64,000 nt of DNA, taken from the NCBI GenBank assembly GCA_946122785.1, contig CAMGYJ010000003.1, forward strand, positions 2,542,001-2,606,000, in the 5' to 3' direction. Positions within the stretch are counted from its first letter, which is position 1; each line of letters starts with the position of its first letter. The position numbers and the translations under genes were made by a program. Below, one piece after another: positions 11,647 through 22,179 of this stretch. Source of the DNA: Linum tenue. Its lineage: Eukaryota > Streptophyta > Magnoliopsida > Malpighiales > Linaceae. The notes below the pieces were generated by a model. The model worked only from the letters and a program-made list of their open reading frames with translations. It had not been told where the DNA came from and did no database searches.

Positions 11647-11840
11647 TTGGTCGCCGGAATTCGGCCATCGATCGCCAGAATATGCTTTTTGTCGCCGGAA
11701 TATGCTATTTTGTCACCGGAATATGCCACCGTCGCCGGAATATGCTCACCGTGGTCGGAATATGCTTACCGGCGTCGGAATCTAGTCATCGGGGCCGGAA
11801 TATGCCTATCGGCGCCGGAATCTACTCACTGACGGTCATC
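11647..11840. repeat. Degenerate GTCGCCGGAATATGC minisatellite in the Mutator-like element
   Basis: About eight to ten imperfect units of 15-22 bp built on CGCCGGAATATGC(T/C). Near the left end of the element, possibly as subterminal repeats. Confidence 0.8.
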
Positions 11841-11889
11841 GGAGTTTGGTCAACGGGCAACGACCACCGGATGTTATGGTCTGCATTGT

Positions 11890-12480
11890 GAGATTTATGG
11901 TTTGGTTTCTCATATTTTTTTATGTCTTTTGTGGTTTGCTTTATCGTGTTTGTGGTTTGCATTAAGAAGTTTCTGGTTTGCTTTATCGTGTTTGTGGTTT
12001 GCATTGAGAAGTTTCTGGTTTGCTTTCAAAAACTTTGTGGTTTGCATTGAGGGGTTTCTGGTTTGTTTTAATATATTTGTGGTCTGCATTAGAACGTTTA
12101 TGGTTTGCTTTTTTGTATTTTGATTTACTGTGCTTGTGGTTTGCATTAGGAGGTTTCTGGTGTGCTTTCGCAAATGTTGTGGTTTGCTTTGTGAGGTTTG
12201 TGGTTTGTTTTAGGAGATTTGTGGTATGCATTCGGAGGTTTCTGGTTTGCATTAAGAAGTTTCTGGTTTGTTTTATCGCATTTTTGGTTTGCATTAGGAG
12301 GTTTTTTATGTGTTTTAGAAATAGTTGCGGTTTGCTTTGTGGTGTTTCAAATGTTTTAGACAATTTATAGTCTGCATTAGCAGGTTTCTGGTATGCTTTC
12401 GAAATAACTGTGGTATGCTTTTGTGATATTTGTGGTATGTTTTATAAGATTTATGGTGCGCATTCCAAGACTTTTGATAT
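11890..12480. repeat. GTGGTTTGCATTAGGAGGTTTCTG minisatellite in the Mutator-like element
   Basis: Some twenty imperfect units alternating (T)GTGGTTTGC-TTTxTCG and GCATTxxGAxGTTTCTG, period about 24-48 bp. The long open frames on both strands (for example 11902-12123 plus and 11983-12363 minus) are artefacts of this periodicity, not genes. Confidence 0.85.
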
Positions 12481-13026
12481 GCTTTCAAGTGAACTTGAAA
12501 CTACCGGAACTTGTAAAAATATGCCAACACTTTCAAAAATTTCAATCAAATAAGGGGAGAAAGAAGATTGATGCTCCAAAAACTCAAAATTGCAGCTTAA
12601 TAGCTACATAGAGACTATAAAACAAACTAATGAAGTGTAGTATCTGGTATCCTAGTTATTCAACTCCGGTAAAGTACATGATGCCCCAATCAGTAAACTT
12701 GACGCAGTTATTCAACTCCAGTAAAGGACATGATGCCTCAATCAGTGAACCCGATGCAAATTGAACTGAATAGTTGTTAATGGCTCTGAACATTAAGTGA
12801 GATGAAGCTGCCCGCATCTTTGACTACCTCTGTACCTGGTGTTTCACTTAAATTTGTTTTAAATGAGGTAGAAGATGATAGCAGCAAATAATATAATTTA
12901 TTGTTTGCCTCTAGTGGATTATTTTGTAAATGAATAACCTTTCGCTACAGCTCGAGTATATTTCGATGAGTTCACTTTTGAATTTGATTAGAGTTAACAG
13001 TTGATAAAGCCAAGCAAGAGAGTTAA

Positions 13027-13365
13027 TTACACAGACCTGCAAATGATGTTATTGCCGAGCGTCAGTAGCTCGTCCTTCAAATCCACGGCGGCCGTCTCCT
13101 CGCTCTTCACCACCAGATGCTTCGAAAACCGCGCCAGTTCTTCCCGCCTCACACGCCTCGACCGCTCTAGCTGGCGCATGGAGAACAGCTCCGTGACGCA
13201 CATCTTCTTCATGAACATCCAGTACTCGCCGTAGGGCGCCGTCACAAATCCCGAGTCCCCGAACAGCACCCGGTCCCCGTGCGGCGACTCAGGCTTGCCC
13301 GCGAAGCTTACGTCATGCTCGCGGAAGATCTTGGTGGCGAGCGGTGGCGACGAGACGAGGACGAT
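13027..13365 (-). pseudogene. Captured cytochrome P450 fragment (CYP93/CYP705-like region)
   Basis: A GC-rich frame reads IVLVSSPPLATKIFREHDVS, FAGKPESPHGDRVLFGDSGF, VTAPYGEYWMFMKKMCVTEL and ends LLTLGNNIIC. This matches the N-terminal third of plant A-type P450s, between the first beta sheet and the helix C/D region (W-x-x-x-K of helix C). There is no I-helix, ExxR or haem cysteine, so it cannot be an enzyme. Its base composition differs sharply from its AT-rich surroundings, as expected for a captured exon. Confidence 0.8.
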
Positions 13366-13557
13366 AGGGGATTGAAGGAGAGAGAAACACGCTTTTTATT
13401 GTTTTTTTAATTCTAGTTTTTTTAATTTTCTTGTAAGTTTACCCTTATACCCTTGTTGTTACGGTAACAACATAATGCGTGTTGTTATACTATCTTCTCC
13501 CTCACAACATGGACTGGGAAACAAACTCCCCTTAGACAAATAATAATAATAACGTGC

Positions 13558-15051
13558 TTAATGTGCAAACCGTGGGTTGGGCTTGGGCCTCCGATCCGAT
13601 CGGCGTGGCAGGTCGCCAGGGTCGTCAGGGTCGCCTGCACCATTCCCCCCCCCCCCTTGAAGCTCGGCCTTGTCCCCAAGGTCGAGGCTCGGAAAGCGAT
13701 GTCGAATTTCTTCAACATGTTCCCAGGTCGCCTCATCCTCCGGAAAATGCCTCCACTGCACAAGACATTCCTCCAATATGCCTCCTCTCACCTTCGTCCA
13801 CCGGTAGTCAACAACCCGATGCGGCTCGAGCTCTAGCTCTCCCTCGACAGTAATTGGTGGAACGTCGATGCGACCCGGTTCTCCGTCGCTGACGTACTTC
13901 TTGAGGAGAGATACATGAAAAACCGGATGGACTTTGGCGTGCGTAGGAAGATCAAGCTTGTACGCCACCGCTCCTATACGTTTGAGTATCTTATACGGCC
14001 CAAAGTACTTTGCTGCTAGCTTCTGGGAAGCTCTTCGGAAAACCGTAGACTGACGGTACGGGTGCAACCGCAACAATACCCACTCGCCTTCGTCGTACAC
14101 GACATCCCGACGGCTAGCATCCTTCAATTGCTTGGCTCGCAGATTGGCAGCTTCGAGATTCTTCCTCAGGTTACGGAGGGCAATATCACGCTCTTCCAAC
14201 AGCTCGTCCACCACAACAACCGGGCTTCCCTGGACCTGGTACGGAATGACCGGTGGTCGTGGCCGCCCATATAATGCTTGGAACGGGGACGTTCCTATGG
14301 TCCGATGGTACGTGGAGTTGTACCAAAATTCGGCCAACGGTAACAACGCGAGCCACCGTCGCGGGTGCTGTTGCGTAAAACAACGTAAATACTGCTCCAG
14401 ACACTTGTTTACTACGTCAGTTTGCCCGTCTGTTTGCGGATGATAAGTCGTGCTCATCAGCAATTTTGTTTCAAACTGCGCAAATATCTCCTTCCAAAAC
14501 CCGCTCAAGAATACCCTATCGCGATCACTGACAATGGTGGCCGGGATGCCATGATGTCTAATCACCCCATCAATGAATGATTCGGCCACCGCCCTTGCGG
14601 TATAAGGATGACTAAGGGCCATCAAATGTCCGTACTTGGTTAGCCGGTCAACGACTACGAAGAGCACGGACATACCCGCCACCGGAGGAAGCCCTTCGAC
14701 GAAATCCATGGATATTTCCTCCCATACTTGTTGCGGAACAAGTAACGGTTGTAGTAGCCCGGCAGGCGAGAGTCCCTCGACCTTTACGTGTTGACATACA
14801 TCACATGAACTGACATAGTCCCGGACCGCCTTAACCATTTGCGGCCAATAGTAATGGCCACTGAGTCTTCGAAGCGTCCTCTCCGCCCCGGAATGACCTC
14901 CTAGCGCTGAATCATGGTATTCCCATAGGATTGAGGTAACCAAGGAAGAGTGTGGTGGTAGCACAATTCGGCCCTTGAAATATATTAGGCCTCCCTTGAA
15001 CACGTACCCATCGGGATCATCCGAGAGAGCCTTCTTTTTTAATTCCTTCAA
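13558..15051 (-). pseudogene. Ty3/gypsy integrase with C-terminal chromodomain
   Basis: Shows the zinc-binding H-H/C-C region (HDSALGGHSGAERTLRR ... CDVCQHVK), a DDE core (DFVEGLPP, VVDRLTKYGHL, TIVSDRDRVF, YHPQTDGQTD), a GPY-type region (KYFGPYKILKRIGAVAYKL) and a chromodomain-like end (ECLVQWRHFPEDEATWEHVE). The chromodomain marks the chromovirus lineage and is thought to guide integration by reading chromatin marks. The 3' end is Gly/Asp/Arg-rich. Confidence 0.9.
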
Positions 15052-15129
15052 GTACGGATTACCCTGGACTGCTGCCCGTAGTTCATCCCAAATGTAAGGT
15101 TCGGGTCGAGAAATTGATCCCAGACAAGC

Positions 15130-16251
15130 CTATCCAGCCCTTCGCGAAAGCCCATCCGTCGCCTTGTTCGTCAATCCCAGCTTGTAATGAACTTTAAAAT
15201 CGTATCCCATTAATTTCGCTACCCACTTTTGCTGTTTTGGGGTGGTTATCCTCTGTTCCAGCATGTGCCCCAAGCTTTGCTGGTCCGTGTATATATGAAA
15301 TGTCCCTCCCAGTAGATAAGGCCGCCATTGTTGCACTGCAAGTACCACGACCAACATCTCTTTTTGATAAGTTGACCAAGCTTCTTTCTTTGGCCCCAAG
15401 AGACGACTCATATACGCAATTGGGTGGCCATCCTGTGACAGGACAGCCCCGAATCCCTTCCCGGATGCGTCGGCTTCGATGACAAAGGTTTTACTAAAGT
15501 CGGGCATCGCCAATGTGGGTGTGGTGGTCATGGCACGCTTCAAGCTCTCAAACGCCGCATCAACATCCTCATTCCGTTGAAATTTGCCTTTCTTGAGCAG
15601 GTCAGTCAAGGGCTTTGCAATCGTCCCATAATGGTGCACGAATTTCCGATAATACCCGGTTAACCCGAGGAACCCCCTTAGTTCTGTAACTGTTTGCGGT
15701 TTCGGCCATTCCATCATCGCCTTGATTTTGACTCCATCCACTTGGACTCCTTCCGAGGAAATAATATGACTTAGGTACTCCAGTTGTTGCAGCCCAAAAA
15801 TGCATTTAGACTCCTTAAGATAGTAATGGTGGTGACGGAGAATCTCTAGAACGGTCCTTTGGTGCTCGAGGTGGTCATCCCAGCTTTCACTATACACCAA
15901 AATATCGTCGAAGAAGACCAAGACATATTTGCGTAACATAGCTCGAAAGATGTCGTTCATTGCCGATTGGAACGTTGATGGCGCATTACACAGCCCGAAG
16001 GGCATGACCAAATACTCGTAGTGACCACTATGAGTCCGGAAGGCCGTCTTGGGTACGTCTTTCTCACTCATTCGAATCTGGTGGTAGCCTGCTCGCAAAT
16101 CCAGTTTGGAGAAGTACATAGCGCCATAAAGCTCATCGAGCATGTCGTCCACAGTCGGGATGGGAAATCGATCTTTTACTGTGGCCTTGTTCAAGGCTCG
16201 ATAATCGGTGCAGAACCTCCACGTTCCATCTTTCTTCTTGACGAGTAACAC
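15130..16251 (-). pseudogene. Ty3/gypsy reverse transcriptase and RNase H
   Basis: Encodes KKKDGTWRFCTDYRALN, FSKLDLRAGYHQIRM, MPFGLCNAPSTFQ and YVLVFFDDILVYS (catalytic DD), then an RNase H domain with EADASGKGFGAVLSQ and IYTDQQSLGHML. It is separated from protease by a one-base frameshift near 16253 and from integrase by another near 15100, so it cannot be read as one polyprotein without repair. Confidence 0.9.
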
Positions 16252-16414
16252 GGTGATGAAAACGGACTGGCACTAGGTCGAATGAGGCCATCCTTTAACA
16301 TGTCGCTCACTTGTCTCTCGATTTCCTCTTGAAGGGGAATGCGATGATCGACTGCTCAGGTGGGCGGTAAGCTGGTCGGGGTTTGGAACAGCTCGCCGAA
16401 CTCCTCAAGAAGCC

Positions 16415-17110
16415 CTAGCAACTCTTGTGGTGGTGCCGAGCTGATCCTCTCCGTTCCGGGACGCATAGGGCCCATGCCGCTATCTCCTTGGGTTGAATCT
16501 GTCTGATGTTCTCATCCCGAATAATGGCCGGCCGAATTCCTTGCAATGTGATCCAGCGACCCTCACTCTTGAAACGTAGCGTTAGCTGTTTCCAATCGAT
16601 GGTGATTGGGCTTAACTGCCGCAACCATTGGACCCCCAACACGACGTCGATACCCTTAACCGGTAACTCATATAAATCCACCATCACTCGTTCCTTTTGT
16701 ACTTCCAGCAGCACCCCTTCGTAGCAATGGCCGCACTCTAGATAATCTCCATTAGCAACCTTGACCCGGAATGGTGGAATTGGCGATGCGACAAGGCCGA
16801 GTCTCTTGGCGCTGTTGCTGTTGATGAAATTGTGCGACGATCCACTGTCGACCAAGGCCACAAGGGCCTCGTTTTGAAGTTTGACAGCGAGGCGGATGGT
16901 GGTGGCGTTTGAAACTCCGGTGAGCCCAAACAAGGAGACTTCAGCGTCGGGTGGCTCGGGTGGAAGACCTGGTCGCTGAAACTCTTTACGTCGATAACTG
17001 GCTCGGGTGGCTTCCTCAACAATCCGGGTTGCAGCAGCCTGTGTCGCGTGCCCAGGGAGCTGTTTGGAGCTCGGTTCTTTCGAACCGGGCTCTGATACCA
17101 ATTGGTGCAT
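16415..17110 (-). pseudogene. Ty3/gypsy aspartic protease region
   Basis: Encodes ALVDSGSSHNFINS (the retropepsin catalytic D-S-G) and GIDVVLGVQWLRQLSPITID. The frame begins within the primer site rather than after a gag, so the polyprotein is truncated. Downstream, near 16350, a TGA interrupts the linker to RT. Confidence 0.85.
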
Positions 17111-17370
17111 TATAACTACTTCTACGGCTAGAACAAGAAAATAACTAGGTTATGGGTTCCAATCTCCTCCATTCATTACCATACGCTGAACTTATATAGA
17201 GTTATTACAGCCGAGAAACTTAACATGCAAGCAAATAAAGATTCCGATCACAACATGGACTGGGAAACCAACTCCCGACAAATAATAATAATAACGTGCT
17301 TAATCTGCAAACCGTGGGTTGGGTTTGGGCCTCCGATCGGCGTGGCGGGTCGTCAGGGTCGCCTGCACCA
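17103..17370 (-). repeat. 5' LTR of the Ty3/gypsy element
   Basis: On the minus strand it begins TGGTGCAGGCGACC and ends ATAATGCACCA. It is matched by 11291-11444 plus 13502-13642, allowing for the insertion in the latter. The few differences suggest a fairly recent insertion. Confidence 0.9.
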
Positions 17371-17375
17371 ACGAC

Positions 17376-18341
17376 AAACACGGTTTTAGTTTCACGTGAC
17401 TCTTGAATTCGATCTTGTACAAAATTCCGAGGTATGTGAACTTACTTATCTTTTGTCCAATTCCACTACGGTACTAAATTTTGCTTCCTTTTGTTGGAAT
17501 ATGTTTCACTTCGTATCACTTATAAATATGCAATATCTGACTGTACCTAGACAACATCATCAACTATTAAATCTTTTCGTAAAAATGTTAACAGATTTCG
17601 TATTTAATATTTGTGTTTATCTATGTATTGTATACAGTTTCGCTGGAAAGAACCTTATGAAGAGATGCATACTCCAATAATAGAACATGTGAAAATCTCG
17701 TGGATATTCCCAAGTTCGCTTGACAAAAATGTTTTTGTTGACAACTATTCCAAAATTTTCATTCTAATTACTTAAGATTCAATCAAGAACCATATAAATC
17801 TTCAATAACAGGCTACTTATGCACTCCTAAGGTATGGTCTTTTATGATTTATCAAAATCCATTTCAACATATTTTTTTCCTAGCCCAACTGCAACCCTTA
17901 TATGCTAGGCTTAGTTCTTTTATGATTTGGTTGGTTATTCTCTTTGTTTACAGTATATCCGCAAGCAGTTCATGGAGAGACATTCAAATAATAATTGTGA
18001 AATCGGGTGCAAATGTTGGCATCATCAGCTCAGAGATATAAAGATTATAAAAAGAGTTAAAGACGGTAAAATAAGAGTAGAGGACAAAGACACAGTGATG
18101 GACATTTCAGCGGATGTATGTTCATCTCTTGATGAAGCAGAACAAATTCTGTTTATATTGCCATGGAATTAAGTTCAGCCAAATCAGTTATCTTCTGGTT
18201 TTGTCGAGCTCGATTTTATTTGTAGTTGTTGATCTTTTTAACGGGTTTGATTGTGTGATTTTCATATGAAACTTTGGTGAGCCCTTTGTTACAAACTTAC
18301 AATTAGGATCAATATATAATTGACCTTTGAGCTCCTCCAAA
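17376..18341. other. Right flank of the gypsy element: F-box/LRR remnant introns and final exon
   Basis: Holds the continuation of the interrupted F-box/LRR remnant: the piece at 17376-17430, an AT-rich intron-like stretch to about 17955, the last exon to 18172, then a 3' flank. No other gene is seen. Confidence 0.5.
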
Positions 18342-19100
18342 TAGGGATGGCAATGGGGCGGGTTTGGGGCGGGTTTGCCTAAACCATCCCCATCCCTACT
18401 TTCAAATATCCAAACCCATACCCGCCCCATACCCATGCGGGGGAAGATTTTGCAAACCCATCCCCATACCCGTGGGTTTCGGGTACCCATGGGTAATACC
18501 CGTCCCGTACATCCAACATTATAATACATAAAATTTTACATGTAAATTTTCAATTATAACATTAAAGGCACCTATTATATCATGAAATCGAGAAAGTGAC
18601 AATAATTCTTAATATGGTTCAAAGCATTTTATCCTAAAATTTCCCTTAATCCATAAAATAGAGTACTACAATGTAATCCAAATCATTATTTATCTGACTC
18701 TAATACATATATTAAGCAATAATGAACTAATATAATCTTGCTAACACGAGGGAAAAGTGAAAGAGTGAAGAGAGAGTTGAGGAAAATGAATTAGGTTTTG
18801 ATTTGGGTGACCACTCAATTGCATTTCTACTAATTATTTTTTTTATTTACCCTCACTATCATTGATAGATTACTATTTCATCCATGTATTTTTTATATGT
18901 GAACAAATATTCTTGGTGGGACGGGTATGGGTATGGGTATGGGGCGGGGGAGGCTAAAATCATACCCGCCCCATACCCATCAAACATTTTGCGGGTTTTA
19001 CCCATACCCGCCCCATACCCAGTCAAAGCGGGGATTCCCCGCGTTGACTGGGTCGGGGGCGGTCGGATACCCGTGGGCATGGGTTTGATTGCCATCCCTA
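18342..19100. mobile_element. hAT-type MITE, TSD CCTCCAAA, GGGTATGGG-rich interior
   Basis: Perfect 13-bp TIRs TAGGGATGGCAAT / ATTGCCATCCCTA with perfect 8-bp TSD CCTCCAAA (18334-18341 and 19101-19108). Both subterminal zones consist of GGGTATGGG / CCCATACCC and CCCGCCCC repeats, able to fold on one another. No transposase. Confidence 0.9.
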
Positions 19101-19108
19101 CCTCCAAA

Positions 19109-19560
19109 TAACGACATGTAATACAACTACAAGTCCAAGCTCACTCGAGATTACGTGGTTTTTTTATAGTTCGCTTTATTTGCCTGCAATGGGCTCAAAG
19201 CTTTGAGTTGGACCAAGCCCAAAGCTTAAGATTAAATAACTAAGTATGCATGATTGGTCTAATGACTATGTTTAGCTAGGACGCGTATACCCTAATTAAG
19301 CACGTAGTATACCGACTCCAAGACCATACATATCGAGTCATCTAAATGTAGTACTTTAAGCTTTGTTACTATCTAGCCAATCGATTTAAATTTCTCAATT
19401 AATTCTAACTAAGTAAACACAAGAAATTAAGCCAAGTAAATGAAGTTACTCAAAGATTGGGAAACACACTTTGAGATGGGAATCCTCTCACCCTAATATT
19501 GAGTCAAATTTTAATGCATTAATTTCTTGCCAGACCAATTTTACCATTCAGCGGTTCTAA
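19109..19560. other. Intergenic, no recognised feature
   Basis: AT-rich spacer between the MITE and the small-protein gene cluster. No coding signal. Confidence 0.4.
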
Positions 19561-19573
19561 TTTATCAAAAATT

Positions 19574-19657
19574 ATTAAAGTACAAATAATAGGTATGAAC
19601 GCAGGTATAAGCGTACCGATATACACCTGCGTTCACACCTATTATTTGTACTTTAAT
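19574..19657. repeat. Near-perfect hairpin upstream of family unit 1
   Basis: Arms at 19574-19606 and 19625-19657 (core AGTACAAATAATAGGT / ACCTATTATTTGTACT) pair almost perfectly over about 33 bp around an 18-base loop. Weaker pairing extends some 25 bp further out on each side. A related hairpin lies at 22008-22066. Confidence 0.85.
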
Positions 19658-19779
19658 ATATTTCGACGAATCAGAATCATCGGTTATTATTTTAAAATTA
19701 AACAAATATTATGGTTTGTGTTAGAAAATTAGGAACTCGAATTCACCTGTCAGAGGTTAGGTATAGTATCTTCGCCCCA

Positions 19780-20493
19780 ATTCTGGTTAATTCATAATCT
19801 AAATAGTAAAATTCGACGAGCGAACGGTAAGTCTGGCATCGCCTCCGCCTCGGCCTCCGCTGGTTTTGGCGCCACCTGTTGTTGTTGATGAGCAGCGCGC
19901 CTCACCAGCAGGAGGAGGAGGCTGAGCTGGAAGTTGCCGGCGGCGGGAGTGGAGCTGCAGGTTCTTCAAACCACGATGGCGATGGTGGTTCCGGTGGAGG
20001 GAGTGCCCGTTAATGGATAATACTTGAGAGGGCGCCAATTGATGTTGCAGCTAGCTAGCTAGCTTTGTTTTTTTACTTTTTTATTATTATTATTATTCTC
20101 TTGTTTACCGGACAATTTGCTTATTATTTCGTTTTGTTGGTTTATGTAATCATCTGTTTTGTTGGTTTATGTAATCATCTATAACTTGTGTTTTGTGGTG
20201 GATATGGGTATGGTTGTTGTCCTAATGTGTTTCTCTAATTATGTTTTTCCTTATTTTTTCTCACGTGTTGTTCAAAGTGGTGATGCATGAAACCCTAGGA
20301 TCGATCAGCCTGTTAAGCAGTAGTATACGAATCAAACTCCTGGTGTGGGTTGTTGTTATAAGTATGGAATTTAGATATTTGGATTGAGGTAATAGGATGA
20401 TTGCGGACATAAATAGGGAGGGAATTAATTAGACAAAGATTGGGTAAATAAAAGATAGAAAGGACAAAGATTTAGGAAGAAAGAAGAAAATTA
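19780..20493 (+). pseudogene. Small-protein family, unit 1 (broken)
   Basis: Retains the Pro/Val block (PPRPPLVLAPPVVVDEQ) and downstream text ending GTGCCCGTTAATGG, but has no ATG in frame and hits TGA after PAGGGG. Its 3' region (GGCGCC, GCTAGCTAGC, GTAATCATCTATAACTTGTG, ATATGGGTATGG) matches the other units. The 5' half of the unit is replaced by sequence shared with unit 2. Confidence 0.7.
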
Positions 20494-20913
20494 GGGGTCG
20501 TTTGGATTAGTGAATGTGATGAGGGATTTATGAGTGATTTTAAAACAATCTCTCGTTGTGCAGGATTTTAAAACAATTCTGCGTTTGGAAAGGTGAGAGA
20601 TTGTAGGCATGAGGAAATTCTAAATCTCTCATATGAGAGTTTTTAAAATAGCTGATGGGGATCAGCTATTTCACAATCACTCATTTTTTCTCATTCTTTT
20701 CCAAACTCTGCCCCTCCTTTTGTTCTTCCTTTCTTATTCTTCCTTAGGGATTAGAGATGGGTATAATTGTAACTTTAATTTTTAATTAAAATCCTTCATC
20801 TATTCCCAAACATGTTATTTGGATCAAATCCCACGTTTAAAATACCTGGGTTTTTAATTGAGAGATTTTAATCCAAATCCCTCATTTACACATTCCCTAA
20901 TCCAAACGACCCC
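20494..20913. mobile_element. Tourist-like MITE (PIF/Harbinger type), TSD TTA
   Basis: TIRs GGGGTCGTTTGGATTAG / CTAATCCAAACGACCCC flanked by TTA (20491-20493 and 20914-20916). Sister units at about 24132 and 25517 read AAAATTAGGGTTTGAGAAG without the insert, an exact empty site. Length 420 bp, no coding capacity. Confidence 0.92.
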
Positions 20914-20916
20914 TTA

Positions 20917-22007
20917 GGGTTTGAGAAGAGAATTTGAACTATTCTTATTATTTTTAATTTATTGATGACCCTAACCATAGAAACATCTAAAGGAATTTTT
21001 TGTTGTTGCAATTTCATACTTTTGTTACTTAATTTTAGGTTAAATACACTTGTATATCCAAAACTTTTGTTACTTATGGTATGAAAAGCTGACCATGGTG
21101 GTATGAACAAACCAATATTGTAGCCTGCAGGATGGTTGAATACATGATAGTAGAAGTATATTAACTGTCATTTACGACTTTTAACATTTTGTACCACAAA
21201 ATACCACCCCATTCCAGGGTGGTATTGTGTGGTATTTTTTGGTCTTGTATTTTGTTCACCCAGAAATTTGTAGATCGAATAGATCATGATAAACTCGTTC
21301 CTTTTGTGAAAAAAATTTCAAAAACAAATTAAAAACGAAAAAGATACCATATGGTATGCAGTTGGTAATGAGGGCAAGAATTTTTTTTCTCGAGAATTAT
21401 TGAGAATGGATCTCATTTTGTTGAGCACAACGAACTCGTTTCATCTGTGCAAAAAAAAAAATTGAAATCCGAGTTAAATCGAAGAATATATGAACCGATT
21501 AAGAAAACAAGAGAAAATAAAAATGACTTTACTTCTCCACCGTTAAATCTGAATTTTCTGAATGAAAGGTCCAAATTTAGTTACTGATGGGTGCATAACT
21601 CATGGTTATGCACTATATCTTGAGCCGGTGTGACCAATCAATGGGTTGTACCAAGAACCAACAACAAAACCCAAGACCCAATAGAGTTGAATTCAAAACC
21701 TTGTCTTGCCATTCCTCTGAACGTCGAAAAAGAAGATGAGATTGGTTGTTCATCAGCTGAACTGAATGTTGAACTCGGGCCAGACGGTGATCCACATTCG
21801 TTTGTGACCATTGTTAATTGAAAAAAAAAATTCTTGCAGACCAATTTTTTTAAAAAAAATTGTACTTAATTTCTTTAATTTAATTTTTTATACTATAATT
21901 GAATTTATTTGAATATTTATGGTTTAAAGATGCTTTAGAAAATTTTAATATATATACGTCTAATTTTAAAATGAAAATCAGTGGTTTTGATTCATCAAAA
22001 ATTATCA
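20917..22007. other. Unit 1 downstream flank, AT-rich
   Basis: Begins with the unit's 3' flank (GGGTTTGAGAAGA) and continues as AT-rich sequence. A perfect 9-bp-arm palindrome GTGCATAAC-TCATG-GTTATGCAC lies near 21590-21612. No gene recognised. Confidence 0.45.
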
Positions 22008-22066
22008 AGTACAAATAATAGGTATCAACACAAGTGTAGAGTGCATTCACACCTATTATTTGTACT
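22008..22066. repeat. Hairpin upstream of family unit 2
   Basis: AGTACAAATAATAGGT and ACCTATTATTTGTACT pair perfectly over 16 bp. The loop side has diverged from the unit 1 hairpin. Same relative position and flanks as in unit 1. Confidence 0.8.
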
Positions 22067-22179
22067 CTGATATATTTCGACTAATCAACACCGTCGGTTA
22101 TTATTTTAAGATCAAACAAATTTCATGGTTTGTGTTAGAAAATTAGGGACTGGGGTTCACCTATCAGAGGTTAGACTAC

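Larger units (their letters stand above)
11445..13501. mobile_element. Mutator-like element carrying a P450 fragment (Pack-MULE-like), 9-bp TSD
   Basis: Flanked by perfect 9-bp repeats TCACAACAT (11436-11444 and 13502-13510). Terminal inverted repeats of about 50 bp, roughly 80% identical, both begin GGGA and share ACAACAC and GTAACAACA blocks. A 9-bp TSD with long TIRs is the Mutator signature. It has no transposase. It carries two tandem-repeat tracts and a GC-rich cytochrome P450 exon fragment, which is the Pack-MULE pattern of gene-fragment capture. Confidence 0.85.
11291..13642 (-). repeat. 3' LTR of the Ty3/gypsy element, split by a Mutator-like element
   Basis: Two LTR pieces, 11291-11444 and 13502-13642, rejoin at the 9-bp TSD TCACAACAT to match the 5' LTR. 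The inner piece abuts the polypurine tract. Small differences from the 5' LTR include an extra GATCC-type duplication near 13600. Confidence 0.88.
11291..17370 (-). mobile_element. Ty3/gypsy chromovirus-type retrotransposon, gag-less, TSD ACGAC
   Basis: LTRs of about 268 bp, TSD ACGAC (11286-11290 and 17371-17375), an initiator-Met primer site beside the 5' LTR (about 17086-17102), and a polypurine tract (G/A-rich on the minus strand, about 13643-13660) beside the 3' LTR. Order on the minus strand: protease, RT, RNase H, integrase, chromodomain. Only about 250 bp separate the primer site from protease, so gag is deleted. A TGA and frameshifts break pol. A Mutator-like element occupies the 3' LTR. 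Confidence 0.92.
11028..18172 (+). pseudogene. F-box/LRR (FBD-type) gene remnant interrupted by a Ty3/gypsy element
   Basis: Left part: 11030-11183 encodes ELQAIEMDAPRLTRFRYTG, the LRR phrase of plant F-box/LRR/FBD proteins, and 11213-11290 encodes CIDVKYSNVNADGNYFETLR continuing to KYLVR. After the element (11291-17370) the frame resumes at 17371 as QTRF, a TAG, then FHVTLEFDLVQNSE with a GT donor. Right part: a final exon near 17955-18172 ends EDKDTVMDISADVCSSLDE...ILPWN*, preceded by CKCWHHQLRDIKI, like the CWRHxLKD motif at the C-terminus of these proteins. The F-box itself is missing. Such proteins select substrates for SCF ubiquitin ligases. Confidence 0.6.

Noticed and set aside
11902..12370. 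Overlapping open frames on both strands encoding Trp/Phe/Val-rich or Gln/Thr/Asn-rich peptides
   Set aside because: They are produced by the minisatellite in the Mutator-like element. Frames open on both strands with matching periodicity are not genes.
17086..17102. A tRNA gene near GGCTCTGATACCA motifs
   Set aside because: These are primer-binding sites of LTR elements (complementary to the initiator-Met tRNA 3' end). No tRNA cloverleaf is present.
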